DNA of 64,000 bases from Caprella mutica (Eukaryota; Arthropoda; Malacostraca; Amphipoda; Caprellidae): assembly GCA_947561585.1 (NCBI GenBank), contig CANNZV010000254.1, forward strand, positions 280,677 to 344,676, written 5' to 3'. Positions within the stretch are counted from its first letter, which is position 1. Every line of letters begins with the position of its first letter. Below are positions 19,013 to 30,047 of this stretch, piece by piece. The notes beneath the pieces were generated by a model. The model searched no databases. It saw only the letters and a program-made list of their open reading frames with translations, and was not told the origin of the DNA. A program made the position numbers and the translations under genes.

Positions 19013-19503
19013 AGAACTTACCCTAAAATGGGACATGTTGAATTTCTGAACCAATTTCTTCTAATAACCTCATCTTTTTAGTTACCGTGAAATAATCACA
19101 AAAAATTGTCTCCGTTTTCTATGTCTAAGAACAGTACTTATATCGGGATATGTCTTGAATTAAGTGCCACTTTTATTAAAGCGAGCTGTAATTAAATCGG
19201 GAACTGCCTGTGTATTGAAATTCAAAAGGTCAATTTTTATTTCAAAGATTGGAATTCAGAAGCAATATTACACTCCTCCCTTTGTACGTTATAAACAGTA
19301 ACCACTCTTATACCTAACTACATTTTTCAATCTAGCAACAAATGCATCACAATGTATCTTAATCTTGTTGCAGACTCCATAGTCATCCCTGAGAGTGTTC
19401 TTTAGCCCATGGTAGCAACTTTAATTCCAAAATGAGAGAGATTCACCGTTCTTAGTTCAATTCTACATCGCAAGGAGGAAAATCGCAATCTGTCTTAGTG
19501 ATC
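19013..19503. other. Intergenic, nothing recognised
   Basis: AT-rich. I see no reading frame, RNA or repeat I can support. Confidence 0.4.
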
Positions 19504-19618
19504 CATTCTATTTTAGCGAATAAATCGCCGCGTTTTCACCGCCTATGTATTGATTGAATTTTAAGATGTGTGTACTAGGCGGTGAAAGCGGTGTTTTATT
19601 CGCTAGTATAGAAGAGGC
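19504..19618. mobile_element. Small foldback element, about 115 bp
   Basis: The arms CTATTTTAGCGAATAAATCG plus CCG...TTTTCACCGCCTA (19508-19545) and TAGGCGGTGAAAGCGGTG plus TTTTATTCGCTAGTATAG (19576-19611) pair with a few mismatches around a 30-nt loop. Probably a tiny MITE; the target duplication is unclear. Confidence 0.6.
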
Positions 19619-20860
19619 CTTTAAAAACAATTGAAATAGTGTCTCAAAATTTGCAATTTATGTAAATATTATTTTAATGTTTTGTAGAATTTAGGGTAGA
19701 GCAACAAATCACATTTGAATTTTGGATGATACAATGATTAGATGTATATTGATGATTTTACCAAGAATAATTAATTTACTCCCCAGAAGATGACAACCGA
19801 TCGGATACCAATATATCTGTAAGCGAATCTAAATATAATGAAAACTTTAATAATTATTATACCCTTTACAGAAATTAGTTCAATTGCATAGAAAATTGTG
19901 CAAGAAAGTGCGTTTCCCTAGAAGGAGTAATTAAATTTAATAAAAACCTGCTTGAATATTGTACTCTTCCCTTTATTTCTCATAATAAGGGCTCTGGAAA
20001 TATGCTTTCAAAATCATAGATCCCGAAAATATTATATACTGAGAGCATTAAACAGTATTGAATCTTTCGAAACCAGTGGTATACAGAATTCGATACCATT
20101 TCATTTTGTTTCGATATTCTTAAGATCTGTCAGTGTTTTGCATATTGTCGCAACCCTAGTCTTAATATTTTCCCCTAGTTTTTAAGCTATGTAGCTAATT
20201 TAAAAATATCAATTTAAAATTTGAAGAAAATATAGTAATATGAGAATTATTATTTAGTGTGAATTATTATTTAGTATATCTATTGACGTTCATCATCTTT
20301 TCTAAATATGCGTAGTGAAATATACTGCGCAGAGAACATGCATCATTTTTCACAACAATATGCTTAGTAATACTTTTCATAATGCAGAAAAAGAAGAGTA
20401 TTACATCCAACTGGATTGAAAGGATCTCTGCACACAGCATTTTAAGTTGAGTTCTAAGAAGGTATATACGTACCTAACGTTTGAAGTTCATATTTTTATA
20501 TCATAAATATTTATGAAGAATTGTTCTAAAGATCTTTCGGAGAGATCAAACGTTGTAGAAATATAGACATTAAACAACATTGATCTACACACAGACCATA
20601 CATACTTCTCATAGTGTTCAATTGGTTGTTTATGGGGAATGATTTAAATAACATTTACTGAAAAGGAAACATGGTAACTTCATGTAAATATTTTCCGATA
20701 TCAATCATTTTAAAACCTTTTTTTTAGTACCTTTTAGTACCTATATGTGGTTGATAGGTTATTGAGCTCTATAATGACACCTGTTTGTTATTATTTTTGG
20801 TTAAACTTGCTTGAAATATATCTCTACAATGAATGCATTTTATCGTACTTCATATAGAAT
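19619..20860. other. Intergenic, nothing recognised
   Basis: AT-rich sequence without a supportable gene, RNA or repeat. Confidence 0.4.
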
Positions 20861-20939
20861 TAACAGGACATCTGTGTTCTTTAATTGTTATAACATCCAA
20901 ATTTCTAGTTTATCTTTAATGGGACATCATTGTTATTAC
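20861..20939. repeat. Degenerate edge units of the 51-bp minisatellite
   Basis: Segments such as aacaggacatctgtgttct...gttataacatcc...tctagtttatct and aatgggacatcattgttattacatc resemble the 51-bp unit found from 21260. They look like old flanking copies now separated from the array by a hAT insertion. Confidence 0.55.
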
Positions 20940-21242
20940 ATCTAGATCAGTGATTCTTAAAGTGGGGTGCGCGGCACCCGTTTGGGACCTGGAATGTTCA
21001 TAGGGGGTGCCTAGGAATTGGTATGGCTTTTTATATGTTGCTTATAAGTTCGATTCCTGCTGTTACTATCATTCAGAATATACATGATGTACATTTGCCA
21101 TTTTCTCACATTATAGTAACAAATATGTACCTATTCTAATTGTATCTTTTCAATCTATTTCAATACAATACAATGCTCAGGGGGTGCCTGAGAAACGCAA
21201 GGGGTCTGCGAGAAAAATACTTTGAGAACCACTGATCTAGAT
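20940..21242. mobile_element. hAT-family MITE with 8-bp duplication ATCTAGAT
   Basis: The element 20948-21234 (287 bp) begins CAGTGATTCTTAAAGTG and ends CTTTGAGAACCACTG, the inverted copy of the common hAT terminus CAGTGGTTCTCAAAG. Both sides carry ATCTAGAT (20940-20947, 21235-21242), the 8-bp duplication of hAT elements. There is no coding capacity; it has only short subterminal GGGGTGC repeats. Confidence 0.92.
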
Positions 21243-21259
21243 AGTCTAATTTATATAAC

Positions 21260-21697
21260 TAACGGGACAAGTGTTCCCTGTTATGACATCTGAATTATCT
21301 AATTCATTTCTAACGGGACAAGTGTTCCCTGTTATGACATCTGAATTATCTAATTCATTTCTAACGGGACAAGTGTTCCCTGTTATGACATCTGAATTAT
21401 CTAATTCATTTCTAACGGGACAAGTGTTCCCTGTTATGACATCTGAATTATCTAATTCATTTCTAACGGGACAAGTGTTCCCTGTTATGACATCTGAATT
21501 ATCTAATTCATTTCTAACGGGACAAGTGTTCCCTGTTATGACATCTGAATTATCTAATTCATTTCTAACGGGACAAGTGTTCCCTGTTATGACATCTGAA
21601 TTATCTAATTCATTTCTAACGGGACAACAGTGTTCCCTGTTATGACATCTGAATTATCTAATTCATTTCTAACGGGACAACAGTGTTCCCTGTTATT
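21260..21697 (+). repeat. 51-bp minisatellite, about 8.5 copies
   Basis: The unit taacgggacaagtgttccct-gttatgacatctgaattatc-taattcatttc repeats nearly perfectly from 21260. The last two units carry a 2-bp insertion (acaacag for acaag). Because 51 is divisible by three, an open frame of identical 17-residue repeats appears, but nothing else supports coding. Confidence 0.96.
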
Positions 21698-22852
21698 TAG
21701 TCTTAGTTACGAGGGTTAGCCACGAGGAGGCAAAAAACGGGAGATTCGACTTCAATTTTGGTCCTCAAAGAGAATGTCTGAAGTTCCCTGAAAATGCATC
21801 AGCTTCAGCCAAGTGAGCATGACTGAAACATCTTAGAAGTTTTACATTACCGAGGCTGTGCATCCGTTTGATGATATCAGATTGGAGCATACATTTTAGA
21901 CCTTCCTAAAGAAAAGTACACAAATTAATATCTATCCAGAATATGTTCATATACTCTCATCCTCTGAACTTTAGAGGTTGTCTTTCGAAAGAGGATTTCA
22001 CTTTGTCCACAGAGTAGTGTATTGTTTCAATGCATCTCTTCAATATTTTCTCATGTACCTAGGAATTATGATTTAGCATTAACATTCTGTTCAAAAATAC
22101 TAAACAATATAGAAAATATAGTCACACATTAGCCATAAGGAATTAAAAAGAAAATTTTAGAGAAAAAAAAGCAGGAGCTATTCATCTCATCGTAATGATA
22201 GTATTTCTTATTATTTAATTATATAAAATTAAGAATATTGGTTATAGCTAAATAGAATTTGAATATCTAAAGTCTACAGGTATAACTTTTCTAAATTTTC
22301 ACTACAACAAATTATAAATCTTTTCACTATTATGAATATAGGGTAATACAGATCTTCGTGTTACTATGCTTTATTGATATTTATTTATTAATCTGTGAAG
22401 ACCAAGAACTACCTACTTGGTCTTTACTCATGTTAAATGTGATATCGAATAATGCAACAACTTTATACTTAGATCGAAAACTTTATTCATATTTATAACT
22501 TTTCTCTTTTATCTGTAAATATACCGTAATGATTATAATTATATAATCAATATAATCAATCATTTGGTTGCAAAAAGTAATACTCAAATAGGTGTCAATA
22601 ATATTGTACTTCATGAATACTATTCAGTATTTATTCCATAGTTCAACCATAGAACTGTTACATCTCTTCCTCTCTGATAAAACAAATGGTTACAGCCAAG
22701 CACGTATCTTTAATAATTATAATGGGCTTGTAATTATTTATTCGCTGAGGACCCTCCACTCTTGACTGTAGTGCTGAGTGTGCCAGACAAATGGAAACAG
22801 TCTAAAGCCTTTCCAGAGAAAATATGGAAAATATACTGCTGACGATTGATGG
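21698..22852. other. Intergenic, nothing recognised
   Basis: AT-rich sequence without a supportable gene or repeat. Confidence 0.4.
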
Positions 22853-23350
22853 AAATACAATCTGATGCATTTTAGTTAGTTAGTGATACAATCTGATGCA
22901 TTTTAGTTAGTCAGTGATACAATCTGATGCATTTTAGTTAGTCAGTGATACAATCTGATGCATTTTAGTTAGTCAGTGATACAATCTGATGCATTTTAGT
23001 TAGTCAGTGATACAATCTGATGCATTTTAGTTTGTCAGTGATACAATCTGATGCATTTTAGTTAGTCAGTGATACAATCTGATGCATTTTAGTTAGTCAG
23101 TGATACAATCTGATGCATTTTAGTTAGTCAGTGATACAATCTGATGCATTTTAGTTAGTCAGTGATACAATCTGATGCATTTTAGTTAGTCAGTGATACA
23201 ATCTGATGCATTTTAGTTTGTCAGTGATACAATCTGATGCATCTTAGTTAGTCAGTGATACAATCTGATGCATCTTAGTTAGTCAGTGATACAATCTGAT
23301 GCATCTTAGTTAGTCAGTGATACAATCTGATGCATCTTAGTTAGTCAGTG
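22853..23350. repeat. 31-bp minisatellite, 16 copies
   Basis: The unit is gatacaatctgatgcatttt-agttagtcagt. The last four units share atct for attt, two have agtttgtcag, and the first has ttagttagttag, so variants are locally grouped. Copies are in strict 31-bp register. Confidence 0.96.
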
Positions 23351-23353
23351 GTT

Positions 23354-23516
23354 TGAGTTATTAAACGGTTCCACACTTTCGATAATACAGGAAAAAAATT
23401 CAATTCGTATCAATGATACCTTCAACTTCGTATCATGGACACGATTTAAAATTCTATTTAATTATTTTATAATTATTTTAATATAATCGAAGAAGTGGAA
23501 CCATTCGATAATTCAG
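23354..23516. mobile_element. Small foldback element (copy 2)
   Basis: The left arm TTATTAAACGGTTCCACACT and the right arm AGTGGAACCATTCGATAA are inverted copies, and an internal cgtatcatggacac matches the centre of the element at 18845-19012. It abuts the 31-bp array. Confidence 0.55.
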
Positions 23517-25076
23517 AATTTACCTGTATACTTTTTTATTACATTATTTCATAGCTGAGGTGTTAGGAAATTCCATTGTAAATATTAACATGCAATTATA
23601 ATATCATTTAGTTTACACATGTCGAGATATCGAATACAATATTTCAAAAAAGAATATGATTCAAATATACTTATAGTTGATGGTTTATATGTATGATTAT
23701 TCAAATTTGAAATATTTCACATCATGCTTAGAAGTAATTTACAAGGGAATTAACCACCTCAGTGCTGATCTTTTTCTACAATGTAGGTGGAACACAATTT
23801 AAACAGTTGAAGGTGAAATTTATTCAGAACATTATTACTGCTTCATACAACCCTGTAAAAAGATAATATATTTGATATTAATTCGATAATAGTTGTTGAA
23901 TTAAAAACCGATCACCAATTTCAAATTCAAACCTCTTGCAACGTTTTTTAGTTGAATTATTCAAATCTCAATTTCTATAGAATGGACCATGAGAGCTCCA
24001 ATTTAATTCTCATTATAGGAAGTCTTATACCCAATTGTTTATTTTAAACTATTTAATTTTTCTCAGTTAATATATTTAGTCCATATTGTTTCAGTACTAT
24101 TATATAGAAAAAATATAGCTTTCTGTTTTGGTTTCCTGAGAAATATTTCAATATACATTTCATATCATTTAACACTAATGAACTATGTGCTAACTTATAC
24201 ATTTTTATGTAATATTGAAATATGAAACGGATGTAAAAACTTCCTTTTATAAATTTATAATTGCAATTAATTTTCTGGTATGCAATCACAAAGTTAAGTG
24301 TTACATAACAAAGTAAATAGTTAGAAAATATTAAAATGAAAGTAAAATGCATTCATATGAAGAGGCTCACAGATTATAGTGTAATTTAATGCCTACTGAT
24401 GATTATATATATAATGAAAACTAGCATGAAATTAGATATTAATGGAGAATATCACAGAATTAGCTATAATTGGATCGTATCAAAGAATTATATAAGTAGA
24501 AAATATCATAAAAGTGGAACATATAAAGAAATTATATAAATGGGAATTATTATGGAACTTGATATATCGGAATTAATTGAAGACTGAGTTTTTAATTTTC
24601 TTTGCTATTTTTAATAAGTGATAACATTGTAAGGTGATATTTACGCATCTTGCATAAGTCCTTAAAATGTTATAGAGTGTTGCACAGTATAATTCACTCT
24701 CGAATAATATCAATGTGTGTCTAATTCTTTCCCTTTCTTTGACTTTCGATACTCTCAGAAAGATTGAGAAAATGCATTGTAATTTTGCAACCACAATCTA
24801 CAGGAGTAATTCATAGGATTTCCATCAGATTTTATAGGGGAAAGCAATCAATTTTTTGAAGCTTCATTCGAAACAAAAATAGTTTAACATAGTAACTTGG
24901 GTATAAAATATCTAATATTTAGTATACTTGTGAGAGTAGTTGGCAGATAATACCAAATGCAACATAATTTGTTGTACTTTTGAGCTAGCTATATGCGTTT
25001 GCTAACTCTCTTTGCATGAAAGACTGTTTGTAGTCCCGAAAGTATCACTTCCCTGATTGATCATATCTATTTGCAG
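23517..25076. other. Intergenic, AT-rich
   Basis: No gene, RNA or repeat that I can support. Confidence 0.4.
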
Positions 25077-25193
25077 GTATATTTGGCTGCAAGCGATGGC
25101 GCTCTGTTTGTGAATGGAACCCTGGGTGAATACGCCTGGAACTGTGTCAGCGAATGGAAAATACTCTGTGCCTCTTGTCAATATACATTTTGA
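25077..25193 (+). other. Exon-like GC-richer patch (weak)
   Basis: After a plausible acceptor (catatctatttgcag) a 38-codon frame reads VYLAASDGALFVNGTLGEYA, WNCVSEWKILCASCQYTF and a stop. Composition is protein-like and richer in GC than its surroundings, but there is no partner exon and I do not recognise the sequence. It could be the terminal exon of an unseen transcript or chance. Confidence 0.2.
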
Positions 25194-25467
25194 AGCAAAT
25201 CTTATAACTTCTTACATAATAGGTAAAATAATGAATATAAAATATTTTTAAAAGCTAAATTAATAAATAAATAGCAAAGTTTATATCACTTTTGGATAAT
25301 TAACAATTCATAAATATTTCAATAATTTATTGTAGAGATATACCTATGTCTACTTATATATAAACGAATGTATACTTATTTACAATTATTATGAAATAAG
25401 TTAAAGTCATATAATTCATCATGTTATTTAATCGTTACAATGTTTATTTTGTACGTACAGTAAAATC

Positions 25468-25592
25468 GATGCACTAGGTACTGATGCACTGGGTAATGAT
25501 GCACTGGGTACCAATGCACTGAGTAATGATGCACTGGGTACCGATGCACTGGGTACCGATGCACTGGGTACCAATGCACTGGGTACTGATAC
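25468..25592. repeat. 15-bp minisatellite, about 8 copies
   Basis: The unit is gatgcactgggtacc, with variants gggtaat, gggtact, aggtact and gagtaat. The alternation of -taat and -tacc units suggests partial 30-bp higher-order copying. Confidence 0.92.
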
Positions 25593-25718
25593 ATTCAGAA
25601 GGTTGTGTTAAAGGAGTTTTTCAACACCGATACAAGTGAAAGAAACATACATAAACAATTTATCTTTATTTAGCGGGATGGGACAAAAAGAAAGTTTTTA
25701 CATTAACTTCTTGACATC

Positions 25719-26902
25719 TACAGGGTGACCCAAAAAGTGTTAACCCTAATTTCAGAATTATTAGTAACCCAAATGCTATGTTGGGAGCTATTAATTTTTT
25801 ATTTTTTGGTCATCATATACCTAACAGTGCTCTCATAAATTTTCAAGAATTTAAGAGAAGTTATGTTCGATATACGGTTGTGTGTGACCAGATGGTTGCA
25901 CTCAAGGTAGCTCGTCACCATATTTGACGATTATTTGACACCATAAGGATATCGTGAAATATGTAGCTCAAGGTGTGCCGCAAAAACAGCTAACAACGAC
26001 TGGAAACAAAAGTAGCAGTCAAGCACAATCTTCACTAAACCATTTCCAAATTCAAACCAAAAGTGTGATTACTGCTGTGAAGAAACGAATTGACAAAAAT
26101 CTATAAAATGTTGCCAGAATAATTGCGAGATCTATGGGTATCTCGAAATCCTCAATGCAGAGGCCAATAAAAGGGGATCGAAAGTTAACTTCATAAATAA
26201 AAATCGGTTAATCTCAAATGCCACCAAGAAGAAACGGCTGGACAAGCCCATGCCAAAGAGGATAAGCGATCTCTAGGAAAGTTTTTGATTTGGTCTGTTG
26301 AGAAGATTTTCACACTGGAGGCTGTTACCAATATTCAGACTGACATATTCAGTGCCCATAGCTGTGGAGACTTGTCTGTATATGTTAAGAGCCATTTGAG
26401 ACGATAAAAGCCTGTTTCGTCATGATATGGGCTGTTGTTGAATCATGTAGGGTCAAATTTCCTTTTTATCATCATCGATGGAGAAATCAAACTCAACTGT
26501 CATTTTTATTTAAATTTGTTACAGTAAAGATTATTTTAGAACCAATTTAAATGTGGTCCAAAGACAACTTCGAAGGCTTTTGTGACAAAACAATGAGGTC
26601 ACTCTCAAGTCCTGACATCAATCCTATGGGCCTCTTAATATGGTAATAAGTTTCAACTCGTTCCTACCCCAATCTAGACTCTTTAAAGGCAGCCTTTCGT
26701 CTTGCTTTGTCATGTGCTTTAGTAAGAACCTGTTTTGAGAAAATGACAAATGCAAATGGCGGCAATTTCCAAATTTTATATGTTAGGTACTTTGCTTCTG
26801 TGTATACTTTCAAATGATTTTATCAAAACATTTTCGTATTTTCCTTCTAGTTTTACTCTAATAAAAAAATTCTATATTGTATATTTTTGGGGTCACCCTG
26901 TA
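25719..26902 (+). mobile_element. mariner-like (IS630/Tc1) transposon, dead
   Basis: The element 25721-26900 (1,180 bp) begins CAGGGTGACCCAAAAA and ends TTTTGGGGTCACCCTG, flanked by TA. Its transposase is broken by many stops and frameshifts. Recognisable pieces are the helix-turn-helix stretch AVKKRIDKNL then VARIIARSMGISKSSMQR (about 26070-26165) and SLSSPDINPMGLLIW (about 26590-26645), the mariner SPDLNPxDxxxW motif around the catalytic Asp. It encodes no working enzyme. Confidence 0.9.
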
Positions 26903-27606
26903 TATCGATAAAAGATTTAACAATAAATCGCAAAGCAGTTACGTAAATATCAATTTTAGAATGTTACATTTTTCATAATAATTGTGGTGTGGAAGAAATT
27001 AATTATAATAACAATAGTGTTAGTTAATTAAATAGTTTATTGACTGAAAGTGGATAATACTACCGCAGCAGTTTTTAATTTATAGTATATCTAATAAGAT
27101 TAGGTAAGCGTAAACATTTTCCATTAGTAACTGTACAGTCATACACTATAGTAATGAGTCATTTTTTGATACATCAAAGGCTGTAAGCTGCTCCCATTAG
27201 GTACCTAAGTTACATTTTAATGGAAGGTCAAACTTTCAAAGTGATCTCAATTAATGCTAAATAAATAGCCTTGATGTAGTTTACGGGTTATGGTCGTTTC
27301 ATTCGTGTTCGGAGTTTTGGCCGCACAGAAATTTTACCGAAGAGAAATTTTGCCAACAGATATTTTAAACTTAAATGTGTATCCAATAATACAATATCCA
27401 TATTATGAACCGCAGGCATTTATTATTCAACAATTTAAAATTATTCTATATATTACTTATTTAATACTCTCTCGACATCATGGTTTACATTGTAACTACA
27501 AGAGGAGGAAGAAAACTTCTGCTTTGTTGTTTCAAAAAATTATTGAATTCTTTTTCTTTACTATAATAAGAGCCGCGTCCGTCTGTCCGTGTGTCACAAA
27601 ATAGGT
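26903..27606. other. Intergenic, nothing recognised
   Basis: AT-rich. The motif gtccgtctgtccgtgtgtcac at about 27578 recurs near 28435 and, in part, near 51700, perhaps repeat debris. Confidence 0.35.
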
Positions 27607-28124
27607 TAAAGGCCCTGTCTCACGATCGTTTTTGCACAGCGTTTTCAAAGCGTTTTTGACTTTGAGGAAATTATTGTTAAACCCATTTCATATGTATCCA
27701 TGTAAGGGCTCAAACACACTACAAGCGGCACGAGTGGAGCGTTTCGAGCGGAGCGTCATTATTGTTGTTTGGCATTCGTATGCAGAGACGCTTGGCTGTT
27801 CACACTACGAGCGGAGCGGCGCTCCAAACAAACAATGATATTAATAGCGCTACGTTGCGCACTGCTCCGCTTCGCTTGTAGTGTGTACATACCCTAAGGG
27901 TACGTTCACACTACAAGCAAAGCGGAGCAGCGCGGAGCGGAGCGCAATTAATAGTATTGTTTCATTGCAGCGCCGCTCCGCTCGCAGTGTGAACAGCCAA
28001 GCGTCTCTGCATACGAATGCCAAACAAAATTAATGACGCTCCGCTCGCGCCGCATGTAGTGTGTTTGAACCCTAACTTGACGCTTTTGGAGCGTTGAAAA
28101 ACGCCCGTGTGACCGGGTCCTTAA
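27607..28124. mobile_element. PIF/Harbinger-like MITE with TAA duplication, carrying a nested foldback element
   Basis: The element 27610-28121 has ends AAGGCCCTGTCTCACGATCG and an inverted, diverged copy ending CGCCCGTGTGACCGGGTCCT, with AGCGTTTT/AAAACGC repeats beneath and TAA on both sides. About 370 bp of its interior is a second, nested element with its own TAA duplication. Confidence 0.78.
27703..28075. mobile_element. Head-to-head dimer of a GC-rich MITE; long palindrome nested in a MITE
   Basis: Flanked by TAA (27703-27705, 28073-28075). The left half (27706-27894) starts GGGCTCAAACACACTACAAG and ends CTTGTAGTGTGTACATACCC. After TAA the right half (27898-28072) runs as an inverted copy, GGGTACGTTCACACTACAAG to CTTGTAGTGTGTTTGAACCC order reversed. 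Each half has its own terminal repeats, so two elements share a central TAA. Arms of about 180 nt could fold into one long hairpin. Confidence 0.82.
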
Positions 28125-29056
28125 CAGTCATTTCATCAACAGCGCCTCATAAAGTTGGTGGTAATAAGAGAAAAATCAAAGAAACTCTAATAATTTAAAA
28201 GAGAAACTAATAATTTGCTGCGCTATCATTGATACTGGGTCACACTAAATTTTTTAATTGAAATTATAAGAGTTTGACCCTAAAGAGTAAAAATATAATT
28301 TTGATAAATTATGCTAATATATATATTGTTTATATATTGCATTTGAATATAATCTTAAAACCCTGATATTAATTGAACTCTCACTGAATGAACAACAGGT
28401 ACTGTACTATAGTAGTGGAAAATATAGAGTTCTGTCTATCTGTCCGTGTGTCACACTTCTATTTTAAATAGCATTGTAACCCTCTATTGTTCTTGTGATT
28501 ATATTAAGTTACTTAAAATAAGAATGTGGAAACTGGTTTACTGAAGGATAAAGGGTTAAACATTTATTATAATAGATGTAAATTATTTAATGGTATGGAC
28601 TATTTCATCTGGTTTGCAGAGTTTTTGCTAATTGACTAAATAGCGTACAAATTAGGTAGGTACTGCATGCGAGTGCAAATCAGTCAACTCTTTGCTTTGA
28701 AATTTCCGCACAAAGACACATTGGAATACATTAAATATGTTTCAAAAAGAATATTTTACTGCACTTCGTGAATAGCAGATGAGAAAAACTGATAGAGATG
28801 TAAGTACATGTAAAACATTAGCATTTTCTATTTGAAACTATTGATATTTGATGAGACTGTTTGGAATTTAGTGATTTTAGAATGCAACATCTTCTGACTT
28901 TTTAATGATCTATTTATTATAAGTATGTGTACATTAAATAATGCAATGCACTGAAAGCTGTTTATAATGAATTAATGATTTAGATATGCACAACTGAAAT
29001 CATATGGCTTCGAATGATGGTGGCTTTATAAAATATGTAAATACCTTTTTATCATC
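28125..29056. other. Intergenic, nothing recognised
   Basis: AT-rich sequence without supportable features apart from the tctgtctatctgtccgtgtg motif at about 28430. Confidence 0.35.
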
Positions 29057-30047
29057 TACAGTGTTTTTTTTTCTTTTTGCTAGACTTTGGCCCCCCACTA
29101 GGAATATTTTGAATAAGAATTTAGAAGAAACAATTATATTTTCATGAAGATAAGGCTTGGTACTTACATTTCATGCAATACAAACTTATTTGAAACTCAT
29201 TGAAAACACTTCTAAAAGCTATCTACAAAATGTGTTGAAAATGGTTGCCAGAATCCTGTAGTCAAAGTCTTGCGCGCTTCAAGACGCTCTTCGTCACCCT
29301 TTCAATTATTGCTGCCTCTTAATTTGCAGATGAGAATCCACATGATATTGTCGAATGAAACTATAGAAATGACAAAAAAGTAATGATATTTGTTTCGACT
29401 TTGAACGGAAAATTCTATTGTCCAAGCATTCATCGATGACGACGGTCCTTGTGACTCTGTTAATGGTTCCTATAACATGGCTTTGCTGAAAGATAAAGTG
29501 TGGCAAATTTTTTTTGAGCCACTGCAACATGACGCAGACTCTAGTGGATGCAAGATGGCGCTCCATCTCATTGTACAAGAGTGGCAAAGCAGTTCTTGAA
29601 GAAAAAATCAAGGACGAGTTACCAGAAGAGACACAGATCTTCTGGCCAGCACTCAGTAAGAACTCAATTCTCTTGATTTCTATTTCTATGCTACAACACA
29701 AAATATTTTGTATTCGGGAAATCCTCAATCCATTCATGATATGATAGAATTTAGTGTGTGAAGCTGTTTGGTGCAAATTATGACGCAGTAACAATTGAGA
29801 AGGTGACGAAGTCTCGAAGATCGTCTTGAAGCGCGCAAGACTTTGACTACAGGATGCTGGAGGCCATTTCTAACACCTTCTGAAAATAGCCTTTAGAAGT
29901 ATTTTGAATGAGTATCAAATAAGTTTTTATTAGATGAAATATAAGTATCAAGCTTTATCTTCAAGAAAATATATTTGTTTCTTCTAAATTCTTATTCCAA
30001 ATATTCCGAGTGGGGGGTCAAAGTCTTGCAAAAAAAAACACACTGTA
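29057..30047. mobile_element. Snapback element with about 245-bp inverted arms and TA duplication
   Basis: The element 29059-30045 (987 bp) begins CAGTGTTTTTTTTTC and ends with a run of A then CACACTG, flanked by TA. Arms 29059-29305 and about 29800-30045 are inverted copies with scattered differences, including AGTCAAAGTCTTGCGCGCTT and its complement. The about 490-bp centre is unique. On the plus strand the centre has a 76-codon frame (29514-29744; MSHCNMTQTLVDARWRSISL, KAVLEEKIKDELPEETQ) and on the minus strand a 162-codon frame; neither is recognised. Tc1/mariner-type mobilisation is inferred from TA. Confidence 0.82.

Noticed and set aside
21046..21062. tRNA B-box-like GTTCGATTCC
   Set aside because: Lies inside the hAT MITE without an A box, acceptor stem or anticodon arm.
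21271..21645. 124-codon frame of 17-residue repeats
   Set aside because: Produced by the 51-bp unit length being divisible by three; there are no flanking coding features.
27290..27604. 104-codon plus-strand frame starting MVVSFVFGVLAAQ
   Set aside because: The start looks like a signal peptide, but the rest is AT-driven composition with no domain, and the frame ends at the edge of a MITE.
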